Shown: in pieces, positions 1 through 9,094 of the stretch
Layout: each line of letters starts with the position of its first letter
How positions within the stretch are numbered: position 1 is the first letter of the stretch
From: Caldisericia bacterium
GTDB lineage: Bacteria > Caldisericota > Caldisericia > UBA6126
DNA: 34,228 nt
Direction: 5' to 3'
NCBI GenBank assembly: GCA_023146045.1
Contig: JAGLCW010000251.1
Span: 1 to 34,228 of the forward strand
Translations under genes and position numbers: made by a program
The notes under the pieces: generated by a model
Seen by the model: the letters and a program-made list of their open reading frames with translations, nothing else
Database searches by the model: none
Told to the model about the DNA's origin: nothing

Positions 1-39
1 ACAATCAGTCGTACCCATTTTTTAATGCAGTTTATAAAA

Positions 40-855
40 TTATCTTCCGTGTTTGTGGTTGCTAGCAAGTAAATTTAAAATAGTAGATGCTACATTTTTT
101 AACTTTTCATTATTACTCCAATTTTTCATAATGATGCTAGTTCTATCTAATAGAAATGGATCTTTTCTTTTTAAAACTTCTCTAAAAACTTGGATAATTG
201 TACGTTCAGGGTTTTGTGTTTTTTCATTTGTTATCCATTCTCTAAGTTTTGCTTCAACTACAATAGGTTCACGAATGTAGAATTCTTTTAGTTTTGCAAT
301 GATTTGGTTTTTGACTTCTACATTGCTGTCTTCAATAAATCTACCAATAAAGCTAAGCAACTTATCTTCTTCATCGTCGATTTGTGTATTTATTGTCATT
401 ACAGCAGCTGCTTTCAAATTATCGTTGGAATCAAAATCCCAATACTTTTGCATGTTCAAAACCATTTGCTCTTCTTTATCTTTCCATGAGTTCTGTAGTG
501 CATTTGCAGCAAATTCACTAATATCCCTTCGCGCGTTTAAAGCTTCAGACATTTTTAAAAAACCGAATTCTGGATGATTTACTGATATTCCTGAAATAAT
601 AAGTAGGGCTGAAAACTTTTGCATAGGCAAATATGATTTTAAAAACTCACTAAGCAACTTATCTTCTTCTTTTGGATATTGCTCATAAAGATCAATAAAT
701 GCTTGCACAGTGTAAACTTGATGTTGGATTGATGGATTATTTAAACATCTAGCTATATTTGGAAAAGCTCTTTTACGCAAATAATTGCTTAAATCCAGTG
801 CTACTTTCTGCTGTATATCTTGCATGTCTTTCTTTGGTATGCTACTTTTTGTCAT
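40..855 (-). CDS. HEAT/armadillo-like alpha-helical repeat protein, hypothetical
   Basis: ORF track 40..924. The internal ATG at 855 (MTKSSIPKKDMQD...) has AAGGA upstream and removes an unlikely hydrophobic N-terminus. Helical repeats such as 'AAAVMTINTQIDDEEDKLLSFIGRFIEDSNVEVKNQIIAKLKEF' look HEAT-like. Confidence 0.6.
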   Translation of the reverse strand: MTKSSIPKKDMQDIQQKVALDLSNYLRKRAFPNIARCLNNPSIQHQVYTVQAFIDLYEQYPKEEDKLLSEFLKSYLPMQKFSALLIISGISVNHPEFGFLKMSEALNARRDISEFAANALQNSWKDKEEQMVLNMQKYWDFDSNDNLKAAAVMTINTQIDDEEDKLLSFIGRFIEDSNVEVKNQIIAKLKEFYIREPIVVEAKLREWITNEKTQNPERTIIQVFREVLKRKDPFLLDRTSIIMKNWSNNEKLKNVASTILNLLASNHKHGR

Positions 856-1030
856 AAAACCTATCTTCCTTTGTGAAAATCCGATACCTATAATAAGAGA
901 TAAAGAGAGGTAAATCAATAACAAAGGATTAATATGTATGAAAAGAAAAAATTATCATTCTTACGCTTGATAGTTTTTGATGGATGGGTTTTTTTGATCT
1001 GAGGTTTAGTTGATTAATTCGAAAATGTTA

Positions 1031-1105
1031 TGGTGGGCGATAGAGGAATTGAACCTCTGACCTCTTCGGTGTCAACGAAGCGTTCTACCTCTGAACTAAC
1101 CGCCC
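1031..1105 (-). tRNA. tRNA-Val (anticodon GAC), CCA encoded
   Basis: Reverse complement GGGCGGTTAGTTCAGAGGTAGAACGCTTCGTTGACACCGAAGAGGTCAGAGGTTCAATTCCTCTATCGCCCACCA: 7-bp acceptor GGGCGGT/ATCGCCC, loop TTGACAC, TTCAATTC T-loop, 3' ACCA. Confidence 0.96.
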
Positions 1106-1120
1106 AAAAGAACCATGACA

Positions 1121-1148
1121 ATAGTATCAAAAAAAATGTTACTTTCAA
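1121..1148 (-). promoter_or_regulatory. Putative sigma70-type promoter for tRNA-Val
   Basis: Minus strand TTGAAA - 16 nt - TACTAT with an extended TGA directly before the -10; about 15 nt upstream of the tRNA 5' end. Confidence 0.5.
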
Positions 1149-1197
1149 TAGCCTTTTCTATATAATATGTAAGAAGTATTGTTTTGGAGGTATTTTT

Positions 1198-1743
1198 ATG
1201 AAGAAGTTTTTGATGATATGTTTCGTGATTTCTATGGTTGTTGTATTTTTTTCCGGCATGCAGACTTCTTATGCAGAGCCAAGTGACGAAAACAGTATTG
1301 TTGAAACTTTGCCAGATGTAACACTTCCTCCCGTCATTCAAATACCTGGAACAACTTCAGAAAAAAACAAAGATGGAGAAAATTTAATATCAGCTAATCA
1401 ACTACCGGATCTGGACTTTTCTAAACCTAGAAACCCAAATGAACAGACAAGCGGCGATGAGTCAGAGCTTGATATGATTGAGCCACCACCAATACCCATG
1501 GAACTATTTGACATAAAAAATGAAAAAAATGAAATAGACATTAATAGCCCTATCAAAACTCATTCTTTACCTATTGATCAAAAGACTCCTTGGTATGCAT
1601 CGCTATGGTTTATTATGCTCTCATTGTTGATTTTTTCTGGAGCTATCATACTTATATTCAGAAACACTACGATTAATACAGAATTAAGCGATAACGAAAC
1701 TATAATCTCTGATAAAAACTCAAAGAAAAGGAAAAACAAGTGA
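1198..1743 (+). CDS. Secreted/membrane-anchored hypothetical protein (signal peptide, Pro/acidic-rich linker, C-terminal TM helix with basic tail)
   Basis: ORF track 1030..1743 reads through the antisense of tRNA-Val. The ATG at 1198 has SD TGGAGG and begins MKKFLMICFVISMVVVFFSGMQTSYAEP. C-terminal TM WYASLWFIMLSLLIFSGAIILIF then KKRKNK. Confidence 0.75.
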   Translation: MKKFLMICFVISMVVVFFSGMQTSYAEPSDENSIVETLPDVTLPPVIQIPGTTSEKNKDGENLISANQLPDLDFSKPRNPNEQTSGDESELDMIEPPPIPMELFDIKNEKNEIDINSPIKTHSLPIDQKTPWYASLWFIMLSLLIFSGAIILIFRNTTINTELSDNETIISDKNSKKRKNK

Positions 1744-2522
1744 TTACAAAAAGAGCATTATGCTTCTTAGTAATATTTGCATTGTTGCTTGGTAACCTCT
1801 CGTGCAAAAACAGTGTAGATATACCTGAAATTTCATTACAAATGGAAAACTTAAAAAACGGAAGAGTTGCACTGTATTCGACATATGACAAGAATACAGA
1901 AAAAGCGGTTAACTGGGAACAGCACGGGGTAATTAGAGAAGTGTTCGGAGAAGTAGAATATAGGATAGAACATGTAGGTCTTGCAAACCAAGAATTCCAA
2001 CAATGTGTTTTTAAAGATCAGCCGCCATCTCTTGAGCTTTTTACAGTTTACAGAATAGAAACTCCAGCTGAAGAAAACAAAGAGATTGAAAAAGAAAAAT
2101 TTGAAAAACAGTTAGTTTATAAAGGTCAGAAAAAAGGGAAAAGTTTTTATTCTTATAATAAAACAGTTTTTCCAGATAAAACTAAGAGAGTATATGTTGG
2201 AGATCAATGTTTTGAGATAGAAATCCTCCCATATTTACTATGTGCGTTTCCGTTTGAAAAACAAACATCTCTCACTATAAGATGGGTAAAAACTAGAGTT
2301 CCAAGACAGGTAGATACTACAGAATCCATGGAAGGAGTTGGAACAATTATTGTGATTGGTGAAGAGACTGTTGCTGCGAAAGGTAAAGATTATCTAGCAT
2401 ACAAAGTGTCAATACCGATGACGAATTGCACAGCATGGTATACGAAAGATTTACCACATATTCTAGTTAGACTTGAATGCCCAGATTCAATTAAAGTAAT
2501 TACTGAATGGAATGGAATCTAG
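1740..2522 (+). CDS. Hypothetical lipoprotein, possibly DUF3108/LolA-like fold
   Basis: GTG start overlapping the previous stop (GTGA). Lipobox-like LLGNLSC. C-terminal 'TAWYTKDLPHILVRLE' is reminiscent of DUF3108-like proteins (weak). Confidence 0.6.
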   Translation: MITKRALCFLVIFALLLGNLSCKNSVDIPEISLQMENLKNGRVALYSTYDKNTEKAVNWEQHGVIREVFGEVEYRIEHVGLANQEFQQCVFKDQPPSLELFTVYRIETPAEENKEIEKEKFEKQLVYKGQKKGKSFYSYNKTVFPDKTKRVYVGDQCFEIEILPYLLCAFPFEKQTSLTIRWVKTRVPRQVDTTESMEGVGTIIVIGEETVAAKGKDYLAYKVSIPMTNCTAWYTKDLPHILVRLECPDSIKVITEWNGI

Positions 2523-2543
2523 TAGAAAAATTTGTTTAATAAT

Positions 2544-2583
2544 AAAAAAAGCCCAACCGGAAATTCCGGTTGGGCTTTTTTTA
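2544..2583. terminator. Bidirectional intrinsic terminator
   Basis: AGCCCAACCGGAA/TTCCGGTTGGGCT inverted repeat flanked by A- and T-tracts between convergent genes. Confidence 0.9.
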
Positions 2584-2598
2584 TTATTCTTTAAATAG

Positions 2599-3225
2599 TT
2601 ACTCTGCTTTTTCTTCTTCTGCTGGAGCAGCTTTTTTATCTGCTTTTTCTTCTTCTGCTGCTTTTTCTTCTTCTTCTGCGGCGATTTCAGCAGCTGAACG
2701 AGAGAAAACGCTCATAATTTTTAAATCAGATGGTGAAGATAGCGTAACTCCATCGTCTAACTTAATGTCTCTTGTAAAGATTACTGTACCGATATCGAAG
2801 GCTTCAATATCGATTAAGATTTCTTTTGGTAGTACTTCAGGTTTCCCAGAAAGTTTCATTTTAAAGAGAACATGTTGCATTTTTCCACTATTCTTAATTC
2901 CCATACAGTTTTCTTTGTTAGTTAGTTTAATAGGAACCGTAATGGTGATGTCTTGACTCTTGCTAACAGCAAGAAAGTCTACGTGATATGGTTCAAGAGT
3001 TACAACGTCTTTTTGGATCTCTTGAATGATGGCTGGAATTACTTTTCCATCAGGTAATTTGCATTGCAAAAAAATATTTCTGCTGTTATGCTTTACTAGA
3101 CGGACAAAATCCTTTCTGTCAAAAGCCAAAGAGATGTTGTCCATGCCTTTTCCATAAACTACAGCGGGTACCAAGTAGGGATTTGTTTTATCTCTATTTT
3201 TTAGTTCAAATTCAAAAACTTCCAT
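2599..3225 (-). CDS. rplY: 50S ribosomal protein L25/general stress protein Ctc, with acidic Ala/Glu/Lys tail
   Basis: L25 features (NKENCMGIKNSGKMQHVL..., DIKLDDGVTL), position next to prs-glmU as in ctc loci, SD AAGGAG before ATG. Confidence 0.85.
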   Translation of the reverse strand: MEVFEFELKNRDKTNPYLVPAVVYGKGMDNISLAFDRKDFVRLVKHNSRNIFLQCKLPDGKVIPAIIQEIQKDVVTLEPYHVDFLAVSKSQDITITVPIKLTNKENCMGIKNSGKMQHVLFKMKLSGKPEVLPKEILIDIEAFDIGTVIFTRDIKLDDGVTLSSPSDLKIMSVFSRSAAEIAAEEEEKAAEEEKADKKAAPAEEEKAE

Positions 3226-3281
3226 ATTAACTCCTTATGTGTTTCTACAAGAATAGAATTTTATTGACGAATAAAATAATG

Positions 3282-4286
3282 TCAAATTTCTTGTTGACGT
3301 AACTGATGATCTTCAAAAAGTGTTGGTTCATTTGTTTGTTCAAATACTTCAGATAGAGACATATTCATACATACTCTGTAAATTGTTTCTGAAATAAGTG
3401 GAGCAACAGATAAAACGGTTAGTCTTTTGCATGATTCAAGTGTTTCTTCTGATATTGTTACAGAATTTGTAACAATTACTTCTTTAAAAGCAGATTTGTT
3501 AATATTCTTTATACAGTCTCCAACGAGTAAGCCATGAGCAACACATGCGTAAACTTCTTTCGCTCCTTTTTGAGTTAACAATTCTGAAGCAAGGCACATA
3601 GTTCCACCAGTTGAAACAATATCATCAATCAATATTGCAGTTTTGTCTTTGACATCACCTATCAAGTGCATACTATCTACTTTGTCTTTCTGAATTCTAT
3701 TTTTTTGACAAATTGCTACCTCGCAATTTAACATTTTGCTTAATATTTTTGCTCTTGCAACGCCTCCCATATCTGGAGAGACGACTATTGGTTTGGGAAT
3801 ATTCTTTGGTAACAAGTAATTTTTAAAAATTAATGCAGCCGTTAAATTGTCGCTTGGGATATCAAAAAAACCTTGAATTTGCCCAGCATGAAGGTCAATG
3901 CTGATAAACCTTGTTGCACCAGCAATTTGTATCAAATTTGCTACTAATTTCGCAGTTATTGGCTCTCGAGATTTTGTTTTTCTGTCTTGTCTAGAGTATC
4001 CAAAATATGGAACAACAACTGTTATTTTTTCTGCAGAAGCCCTTTTCAAAGAATCTAACATAATTAGGAGTTCCATTAAGTTGTCAGACCCACCGTTGGT
4101 TGATTGTACTACAAAAACTTCTTTTCCTCTAACATGTATTTCTGGTCGACAGTAAATTTCACCATCAGAAAAATGTTCAATATACATTGGAGACAATGGC
4201 ATGTCTAGGTGATCACATATTTGCCTTGCAAGTGGTATGTTGGAAGAGCCACTAAATATTACGACAGAGGGTGGATGTAATCTCAT
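3282..4286 (-). CDS. prs: Ribose-phosphate pyrophosphokinase
   Basis: VIFSGSSNIPLARQICDHLDMPL, FSDGEI, VVPYFGYSRQDRK, SIDLHAGQIQGFFDIPSDNL, VVSPDMGGVARA, AILIDDIVSTGGTM motifs; SD GGAGGA. Confidence 0.97.
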   Translation of the reverse strand: MRLHPPSVVIFSGSSNIPLARQICDHLDMPLSPMYIEHFSDGEIYCRPEIHVRGKEVFVVQSTNGGSDNLMELLIMLDSLKRASAEKITVVVPYFGYSRQDRKTKSREPITAKLVANLIQIAGATRFISIDLHAGQIQGFFDIPSDNLTAALIFKNYLLPKNIPKPIVVSPDMGGVARAKILSKMLNCEVAICQKNRIQKDKVDSMHLIGDVKDKTAILIDDIVSTGGTMCLASELLTQKGAKEVYACVAHGLLVGDCIKNINKSAFKEVIVTNSVTISEETLESCKRLTVLSVAPLISETIYRVCMNMSLSEVFEQTNEPTLFEDHQLRQQEI

Positions 4287-5650
4287 TTTTTCCTCCGTAA
4301 TTCTCGTTTTTCTTTGTAACGTGAAACCCAGTTTTCAATATTTCTCTGGGCGCTTCTGCTAACAGCAAGAGTATCTTCTTGCACATCTTTTGTAATCACA
4401 GAACCTGCTCCAGTGTATGAGCGGTTATTAATTGTAATTGGGGCAACAATAATTGTATCGGATCCAATAAATACATCTTCACCAATGTAAGTTTTATGCT
4501 TTTCATAGCCATCGTAGTTACACGTAATTGTACCAGCTCCAATGTTTGATCTTGCACCAACGATTGAATCACCTAGATAGCTTAGATGGTTTGCTTTAGC
4601 ATTTTCACCAAGTTGGGTTTTTTTCATTTCTACAAAAGTTCCAACTTTTGCATTGTCTTTTACTAGACAGCCTTCCCTAAGCGATGTAAAAGGACCAACT
4701 GTGCACCCATTTAAAATGGTTATCCTATCTTTTATTCCTCTTATGCAAACAAATGGACCAATATCACAATTTTCTCCAATGCTAACTTCACCTTCAATCC
4801 AAGTGTTTGGCTTGACGACAGTATCTTTGCCAATAGTGACATCTGGACCAATAAATGTTGAGGCTGTGTCAATAATGGTTACCCCGTTGTTAACCATAAA
4901 AGAGTCTAGCCTGTTGCTATTGGATATTTTTAATGCTTGTGATAAGTCTTTCTTTGTGTTTATGCCTAAAATTTCTTCTTCACCAGATATTGGGAACGTG
5001 CAGATTGCACCATTTTTTGATTGAATTGAAGTAAAAACATCTGTTAAATAGAATTCTCCAGATGCATTATTGTTATTTATCTTTGAAATATGGTTTTTTA
5101 TTGTTTGTATCTGGAAGAAGTACATTCCAGAATTAATTTCTTTAATCTCTTTTTCTTTTGTTTTAGCGTCTTTCCATTCAACGATTTTCTCAAATTCATT
5201 TTTACTATTTCTTATAATCCTTCCGTACATTTTAGGATTTTCAACCGTAGAAGTAATTAAGCCAGCTTCGGAATTTGAAATTCTGCATAAATTTGCAAAA
5301 TCGGTTAATGTTTTCTCTTGAATTAAAGGTGTATCTCCACATAGAACAATAATTTCTTGGATATCATTATTAATTTTTTTAAGACCTGCTAAAAATGCAT
5401 CACCAGTACCAAAAGGATTTTCTTGAATCGCAAAAGTAACATGATTGCCAAATTTTGATTCAAATTCTTCTATGTGACTTGGAGAAACGACAACCACGAC
5501 TTGGTCTGTTTCAAGTAATTTTGCTTTCTCGATAACATGACCAATTATGGTTTTGTTTTCAAAAAAAGTCAGAACTTTTGGACAATTTGACCTCATGCGA
5601 GTGCCTTGACCCGCTGCTAAAATGATGCAAGCTAAACGATTGTGCTTCAT
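4283..5650 (-). CDS. glmU: Bifunctional UDP-GlcNAc pyrophosphorylase / glucosamine-1-phosphate N-acetyltransferase
   Basis: CIILAAGQGTRMRSNCPKVL nucleotidyltransferase motif plus left-handed beta-helix hexapeptides. True start is MKHNRLAC at 5650 (SD GGAGAAAG). The ORF-track extension to 5743 is translated tRNA. Confidence 0.96.
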   Translation of the reverse strand: MKHNRLACIILAAGQGTRMRSNCPKVLTFFENKTIIGHVIEKAKLLETDQVVVVVSPSHIEEFESKFGNHVTFAIQENPFGTGDAFLAGLKKINNDIQEIIVLCGDTPLIQEKTLTDFANLCRISNSEAGLITSTVENPKMYGRIIRNSKNEFEKIVEWKDAKTKEKEIKEINSGMYFFQIQTIKNHISKINNNNASGEFYLTDVFTSIQSKNGAICTFPISGEEEILGINTKKDLSQALKISNSNRLDSFMVNNGVTIIDTASTFIGPDVTIGKDTVVKPNTWIEGEVSIGENCDIGPFVCIRGIKDRITILNGCTVGPFTSLREGCLVKDNAKVGTFVEMKKTQLGENAKANHLSYLGDSIVGARSNIGAGTITCNYDGYEKHKTYIGEDVFIGSDTIIVAPITINNRSYTGAGSVITKDVQEDTLAVSRSAQRNIENWVSRYKEKRELRRKK

Positions 5651-5670
5651 GCTTTCTCCAAAATAAAAAG

Positions 5671-5742
5671 CTGGGACGGCAGGATTCGAACCTGCGCATG
5701 ACGATACCAAAAACCGTTGCCTTGCCGCTTGGCTACGTCCCA
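5671..5742 (-). tRNA. tRNA-Gln (anticodon TTG), CCA not encoded
   Basis: Reverse complement TGGGACGTAGCCAAGCGGCAAGGCAACGGTTTTTGGTATCGTCATGCGCAGGTTCGAATCCTGCCGTCCCAG; acceptor TGGGACG/CGTCCCA; loop TTTTGGT. Confidence 0.96.
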
Positions 5743-5787
5743 ATTAATTTCGCTGTTTAACCAGTATATAGATAAAAAACAAAAAAT

Positions 5788-7587
5788 CTATATCTTTAAA
5801 ACAGTTAAAAAAGCTTCTTGCGGAATTTCAACATTCCCAACCATTTTCATTCTCTTTTTTCCAGCTTTTTGTTTTTCAAGAAGTTTTCTTTTTCTTGTAA
5901 TATCTCCACCATAACACTTTGCAATAACGTCTTTCCGAAGTTGTACAATATTCTCTCTAGAGATTATTTTGCCACCAACAGCTGCTTGTAGTGCAACATT
6001 GAACATTTGCCTTGGAATTGTTTTCCGAAGTTTCTGCAAAATTGATTTTCCTTTGTAGTGAGCTTGGTCCTTTACGCACATAAAAGACAGAGCATCTACC
6101 GGAGAACTATTTACCAAAATTCTTACCAGAACAATTTTTTCTTCTTGATAACCGCTAATTCCGTAATCTAGAGATGCATACCCTCTTGAAACTGATTTAA
6201 GCTGATCATAGAAGTCAATCACAATTTCTGATAGTGGGTAAAAATATTTTAATATAACTCTGTTTTCGGAGATATATTCCATATTTTGATATCTACCTCT
6301 TTTGTTTTGCGAAATCTCCATAATTGACCCAATATATTCTGGTGGAGTTACTATTGAAGCTTGTACTATAGGTTCTTCTATTGATTTAATCTGTGATGGG
6401 TCTGGGAATTTTGATGGATTTTCAACTACTACAGTTTTGCCGTTTCTAAGAATTACCCTATATGCTACACTAGGCGCTGTATTAATGAGTTGTATTTCGT
6501 ATTCCCGAAGCAATCTTTCATTCACAACTTCCATATGTAAAAGACCAAGATATCCAGCTCTGAAGCCATATCCTAAGGCATCAGATGATTCTGGTACGTA
6601 CTGAAAGGACGGATCATTTAACCTGAGTTTTTCAAGGGAATCTTTCAATTTTGCATAATCGTTTGGGTTTATTGGGTATATTCCGCTAAACACCATTGGT
6701 AAAGATTTTCTGTATCCTGGGAAAGCTTTTGCTGTTTGGTTTTTTGCATTAGTTACGGTGTCGCCTACATGAACAATCTGTGGTTTGCGAATTAATGCCG
6801 TGAAATAACCTACTTCTCCGGCGGATAATTCTGAACATTCTACCATTCCCATTTTGAAAACACCTACATCCATTACTTCAAACGTTTCATTGTTAGCCAT
6901 GAATAGTATTTTCATTCCTTTTTTTAATACACCGTCAAATACTCTTATGTGGCTAATCACACCTTTGTACATGTCGAAATGCGAATCAAAGATGAGAGCT
7001 TTTAATGGCTTACTGTCATCTCCTGACGGTGGTAGTATGACATCTCTAACTCGTCTTAATATATCATCGACACCCTTACCGCTTTTTGCTGAAGCTAGAA
7101 TGATTTCGTTCTCATCGCATCCAATAAGCTCATGGATCTCGGCTATAGTTTCTGGGACATTAGCCTGCTGCATATCAATTTTATTAGCAACAGGAATAAT
7201 CTCTAGATCACTTTCTATTGCTAAATAAGTGTTTGCAACTGTTTGAGCTTCAACTCCTTGAGCAGCATCAACTAGAAGTATTGCTCCCTCACATGCAGCA
7301 AGACTTCTAGAGACTTCATAACTAAAATCTACGTGCCCTGGTGTGTCAATAATATTATACAAGAAATGTTCACCATCAATATCAAATTCTAAACGGATGG
7401 GGTGAGATTTAATTGTAATTCCACGTTCTTTTTCCAGATCCATAGAATCCAACAACTGAGCTTCTTTGTTATCTTGTTTAATCTTGTAAAACATATCGCT
7501 TTTCTGTATTAAACGATCAGAAAGAGTTGTTTTTCCGTGATCAATATGTGCAATAATTGAGAAATTTCTAATATTTTTTTTGTTCAT
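5788..7587 (-). CDS. lepA: Elongation factor 4 (LepA) GTPase
   Basis: MNKKNIRNFSIIAHIDHGKTTL, DTPGHVDFSYEVSRSLAACEGAILLVDAAQGVEAQT, NKID motifs. Start at 7587 preferred over 7596 because the canonical LepA N-terminus fits and the promoter geometry favours it. Confidence 0.97.
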   Translation of the reverse strand: MNKKNIRNFSIIAHIDHGKTTLSDRLIQKSDMFYKIKQDNKEAQLLDSMDLEKERGITIKSHPIRLEFDIDGEHFLYNIIDTPGHVDFSYEVSRSLAACEGAILLVDAAQGVEAQTVANTYLAIESDLEIIPVANKIDMQQANVPETIAEIHELIGCDENEIILASAKSGKGVDDILRRVRDVILPPSGDDSKPLKALIFDSHFDMYKGVISHIRVFDGVLKKGMKILFMANNETFEVMDVGVFKMGMVECSELSAGEVGYFTALIRKPQIVHVGDTVTNAKNQTAKAFPGYRKSLPMVFSGIYPINPNDYAKLKDSLEKLRLNDPSFQYVPESSDALGYGFRAGYLGLLHMEVVNERLLREYEIQLINTAPSVAYRVILRNGKTVVVENPSKFPDPSQIKSIEEPIVQASIVTPPEYIGSIMEISQNKRGRYQNMEYISENRVILKYFYPLSEIVIDFYDQLKSVSRGYASLDYGISGYQEEKIVLVRILVNSSPVDALSFMCVKDQAHYKGKSILQKLRKTIPRQMFNVALQAAVGGKIISRENIVQLRKDVIAKCYGGDITRKRKLLEKQKAGKKRMKMVGNVEIPQEAFLTVLKI

Positions 7588-7597
7588 CAGGTTCATA

Positions 7598-7625
7598 ATA
7601 TTATGTTACAGGTTTTTTATGTCAA
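7598..7625 (-). promoter_or_regulatory. Putative lepA promoter
   Basis: Minus strand TTGACA (7625-7620) - 16 nt - TAATAT (7603-7598), about 10 nt before ATG 7587; no SD. Confidence 0.5.
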
Positions 7626-7660
7626 ATTTTGATTAAAATACTGCAATATTTATTAATAAA

Positions 7661-7669
7661 TGTTATACT
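7661..7669 (+). promoter_or_regulatory. Putative extended -10 element for purE-purC
   Basis: TGT-TATACT upstream of AAGGAGG-purE; no good -35 seen. Confidence 0.4.
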
Positions 7670-7693
7670 GTTTACATTGAAAGGAGGAACGCT

Positions 7694-8194
7694 ATGAGCA
7701 AACTAATTGGCGTTCTCATGGGGAGCGATAGCGATTATAAGTATGTCGAAAAAGCACTTAAAATTTTAAGTGCTTACAACATAGCTTTCGATGTTTCAGT
7801 TATATCTGCCCATCGTGATACTGAATCTGCATTGGAATATGCAAAATATGCAAAGCAAAACGGGTTGAAAGTTATCATTGCATTTGCGGGCATGGCTGCG
7901 CACTTAGCTGGAGTTGTTGCTGCAAATACTACACTTCCAGTCATTGGTGTTCCGCTAGATAGAACTGGTTTTGGTGGTCAAGATGCATTACTTTCTACAG
8001 TTCAAATGCCTCCAGGCATTCCAGTAGCAACGGTTGGAGTTGATGCAGGGGCAAATGCAGCATGGCTGGCAATAAGGATTCTTGCTTTATTGGACAAAAC
8101 TATTCAAGAAAAACTAGATGAAGAAAAAGATCTAATGAAGAAAAAGTTGATTGAAAAAACCAAGAAAGTAAGAGAGATGTGGAATAATGAATAA
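7694..8194 (+). CDS. purE: N5-carboxyaminoimidazole ribonucleotide mutase, class I PurE
   Basis: MGSDSDYKYVEKALKIL, SAHRD, AFAGMAAHLAGVVAANTTLPVIGVPL; SD AAGGAGG. Confidence 0.95.
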   Translation: MSKLIGVLMGSDSDYKYVEKALKILSAYNIAFDVSVISAHRDTESALEYAKYAKQNGLKVIIAFAGMAAHLAGVVAANTTLPVIGVPLDRTGFGGQDALLSTVQMPPGIPVATVGVDAGANAAWLAIRILALLDKTIQEKLDEEKDLMKKKLIEKTKKVREMWNNE

Positions 8195-9071
8195 TGCAGT
8201 TTTAAAAACGCAGTTTAACCTAGAAGGTGTATCTCTTTTTAGAAGAGGTAAGGTTAGAGATGTATATGATCTAGGAGAGTTCCTATTGATTGTTTCTACA
8301 GACAGACTCTCTGCTTTTGATGTAATAATGAACGAACCAATTCCAGATAAAGGAAAAATGTTAACTTCATTATCAAAGTTTTGGTTTAACCATTTAGGCA
8401 GTGTTGCTCCAAACCATTATGTCGGGACAGACATTATAGAAAGATATCCAGTATTTAGACAAGTTTCTTCCTTAGTTGATGGCAGATCTATGATTGTTAA
8501 AAAAGCTAAAGTTATTCCATTTGAGTGCATTGTCAGAGGCTACTTAATGGGATCAGCCTACAGAGAATATCTAAAAAGCGGAACAATTTTTGGAGATAAA
8601 GCTCCAGAAAACCTAAAAAAAGGTTATAAATTCGATGAACCGATATTTACCCCATCAACAAAAGCCGAAGAGGGTCATGATGAAAATATTAGTTTCGAAC
8701 TAATGAAATCATCAATTGGATCTTTAGCAGAAACTTTGAAATCGTACTCGTTGAAACTTTTTGAAGAAGCTACAAATTATGCAATAACAAAGGGAATTGT
8801 TATTGCAGATACAAAATTTGAATTTGGAATCATCGATGATGAGATAATTGTTATTGATGAAATATTCACCCCTGATTCTTCTAGATTCATATTAAAAGAA
8901 GACTACGACAATGGATTTGTTGACAAAAGTATGGACAAAGAATTTGTTAGAAATTACCTTTCTTCGATTAAATGGAATAAAGAGCCTCCGGCTCCGACTA
9001 TTCCTGAAGAAATTATCAATAAAACGCAATCAAGATATAGAGAAATCACTAAAATGATTATTGGGAATTAG
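8187..9071 (+). CDS. purC: Phosphoribosylaminoimidazole-succinocarboxamide synthase
   Basis: GKVRDVYDLGEFLLIVSTDRLSAFDVIMNEPIPDKGKMLT, ECIVRGYLMGSAYREY, IADTKFEFG, DEIFTPDSSRF; overlaps the purE end. Confidence 0.96.
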   Translation: MNNAVLKTQFNLEGVSLFRRGKVRDVYDLGEFLLIVSTDRLSAFDVIMNEPIPDKGKMLTSLSKFWFNHLGSVAPNHYVGTDIIERYPVFRQVSSLVDGRSMIVKKAKVIPFECIVRGYLMGSAYREYLKSGTIFGDKAPENLKKGYKFDEPIFTPSTKAEEGHDENISFELMKSSIGSLAETLKSYSLKLFEEATNYAITKGIVIADTKFEFGIIDDEIIVIDEIFTPDSSRFILKEDYDNGFVDKSMDKEFVRNYLSSIKWNKEPPAPTIPEEIINKTQSRYREITKMIIGN

Positions 9072-9094
9072 ATGCATTTTTTTGGAGGTATTTT

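Noticed and set aside
2600-2690. TTC/GCT-rich imperfect repeats
   Set aside because: These are codon-level repeats encoding the acidic L25 tail, not a CRISPR or regulatory array.
2570-2956. Plus-strand ORF rich in Ser/Ala (FSSSAGAAFLSAFSSSAAFSSSSAA)
   Set aside because: It is the antisense of the low-complexity Glu/Ala/Lys tail of rplY and has no SD or homology signal.
5766-5793. Inverted repeat ATATAGAT-12-ATCTATAT across the lepA stop codon
   Set aside because: Purely AT stem with a long loop; too weak to call a terminator or switch.
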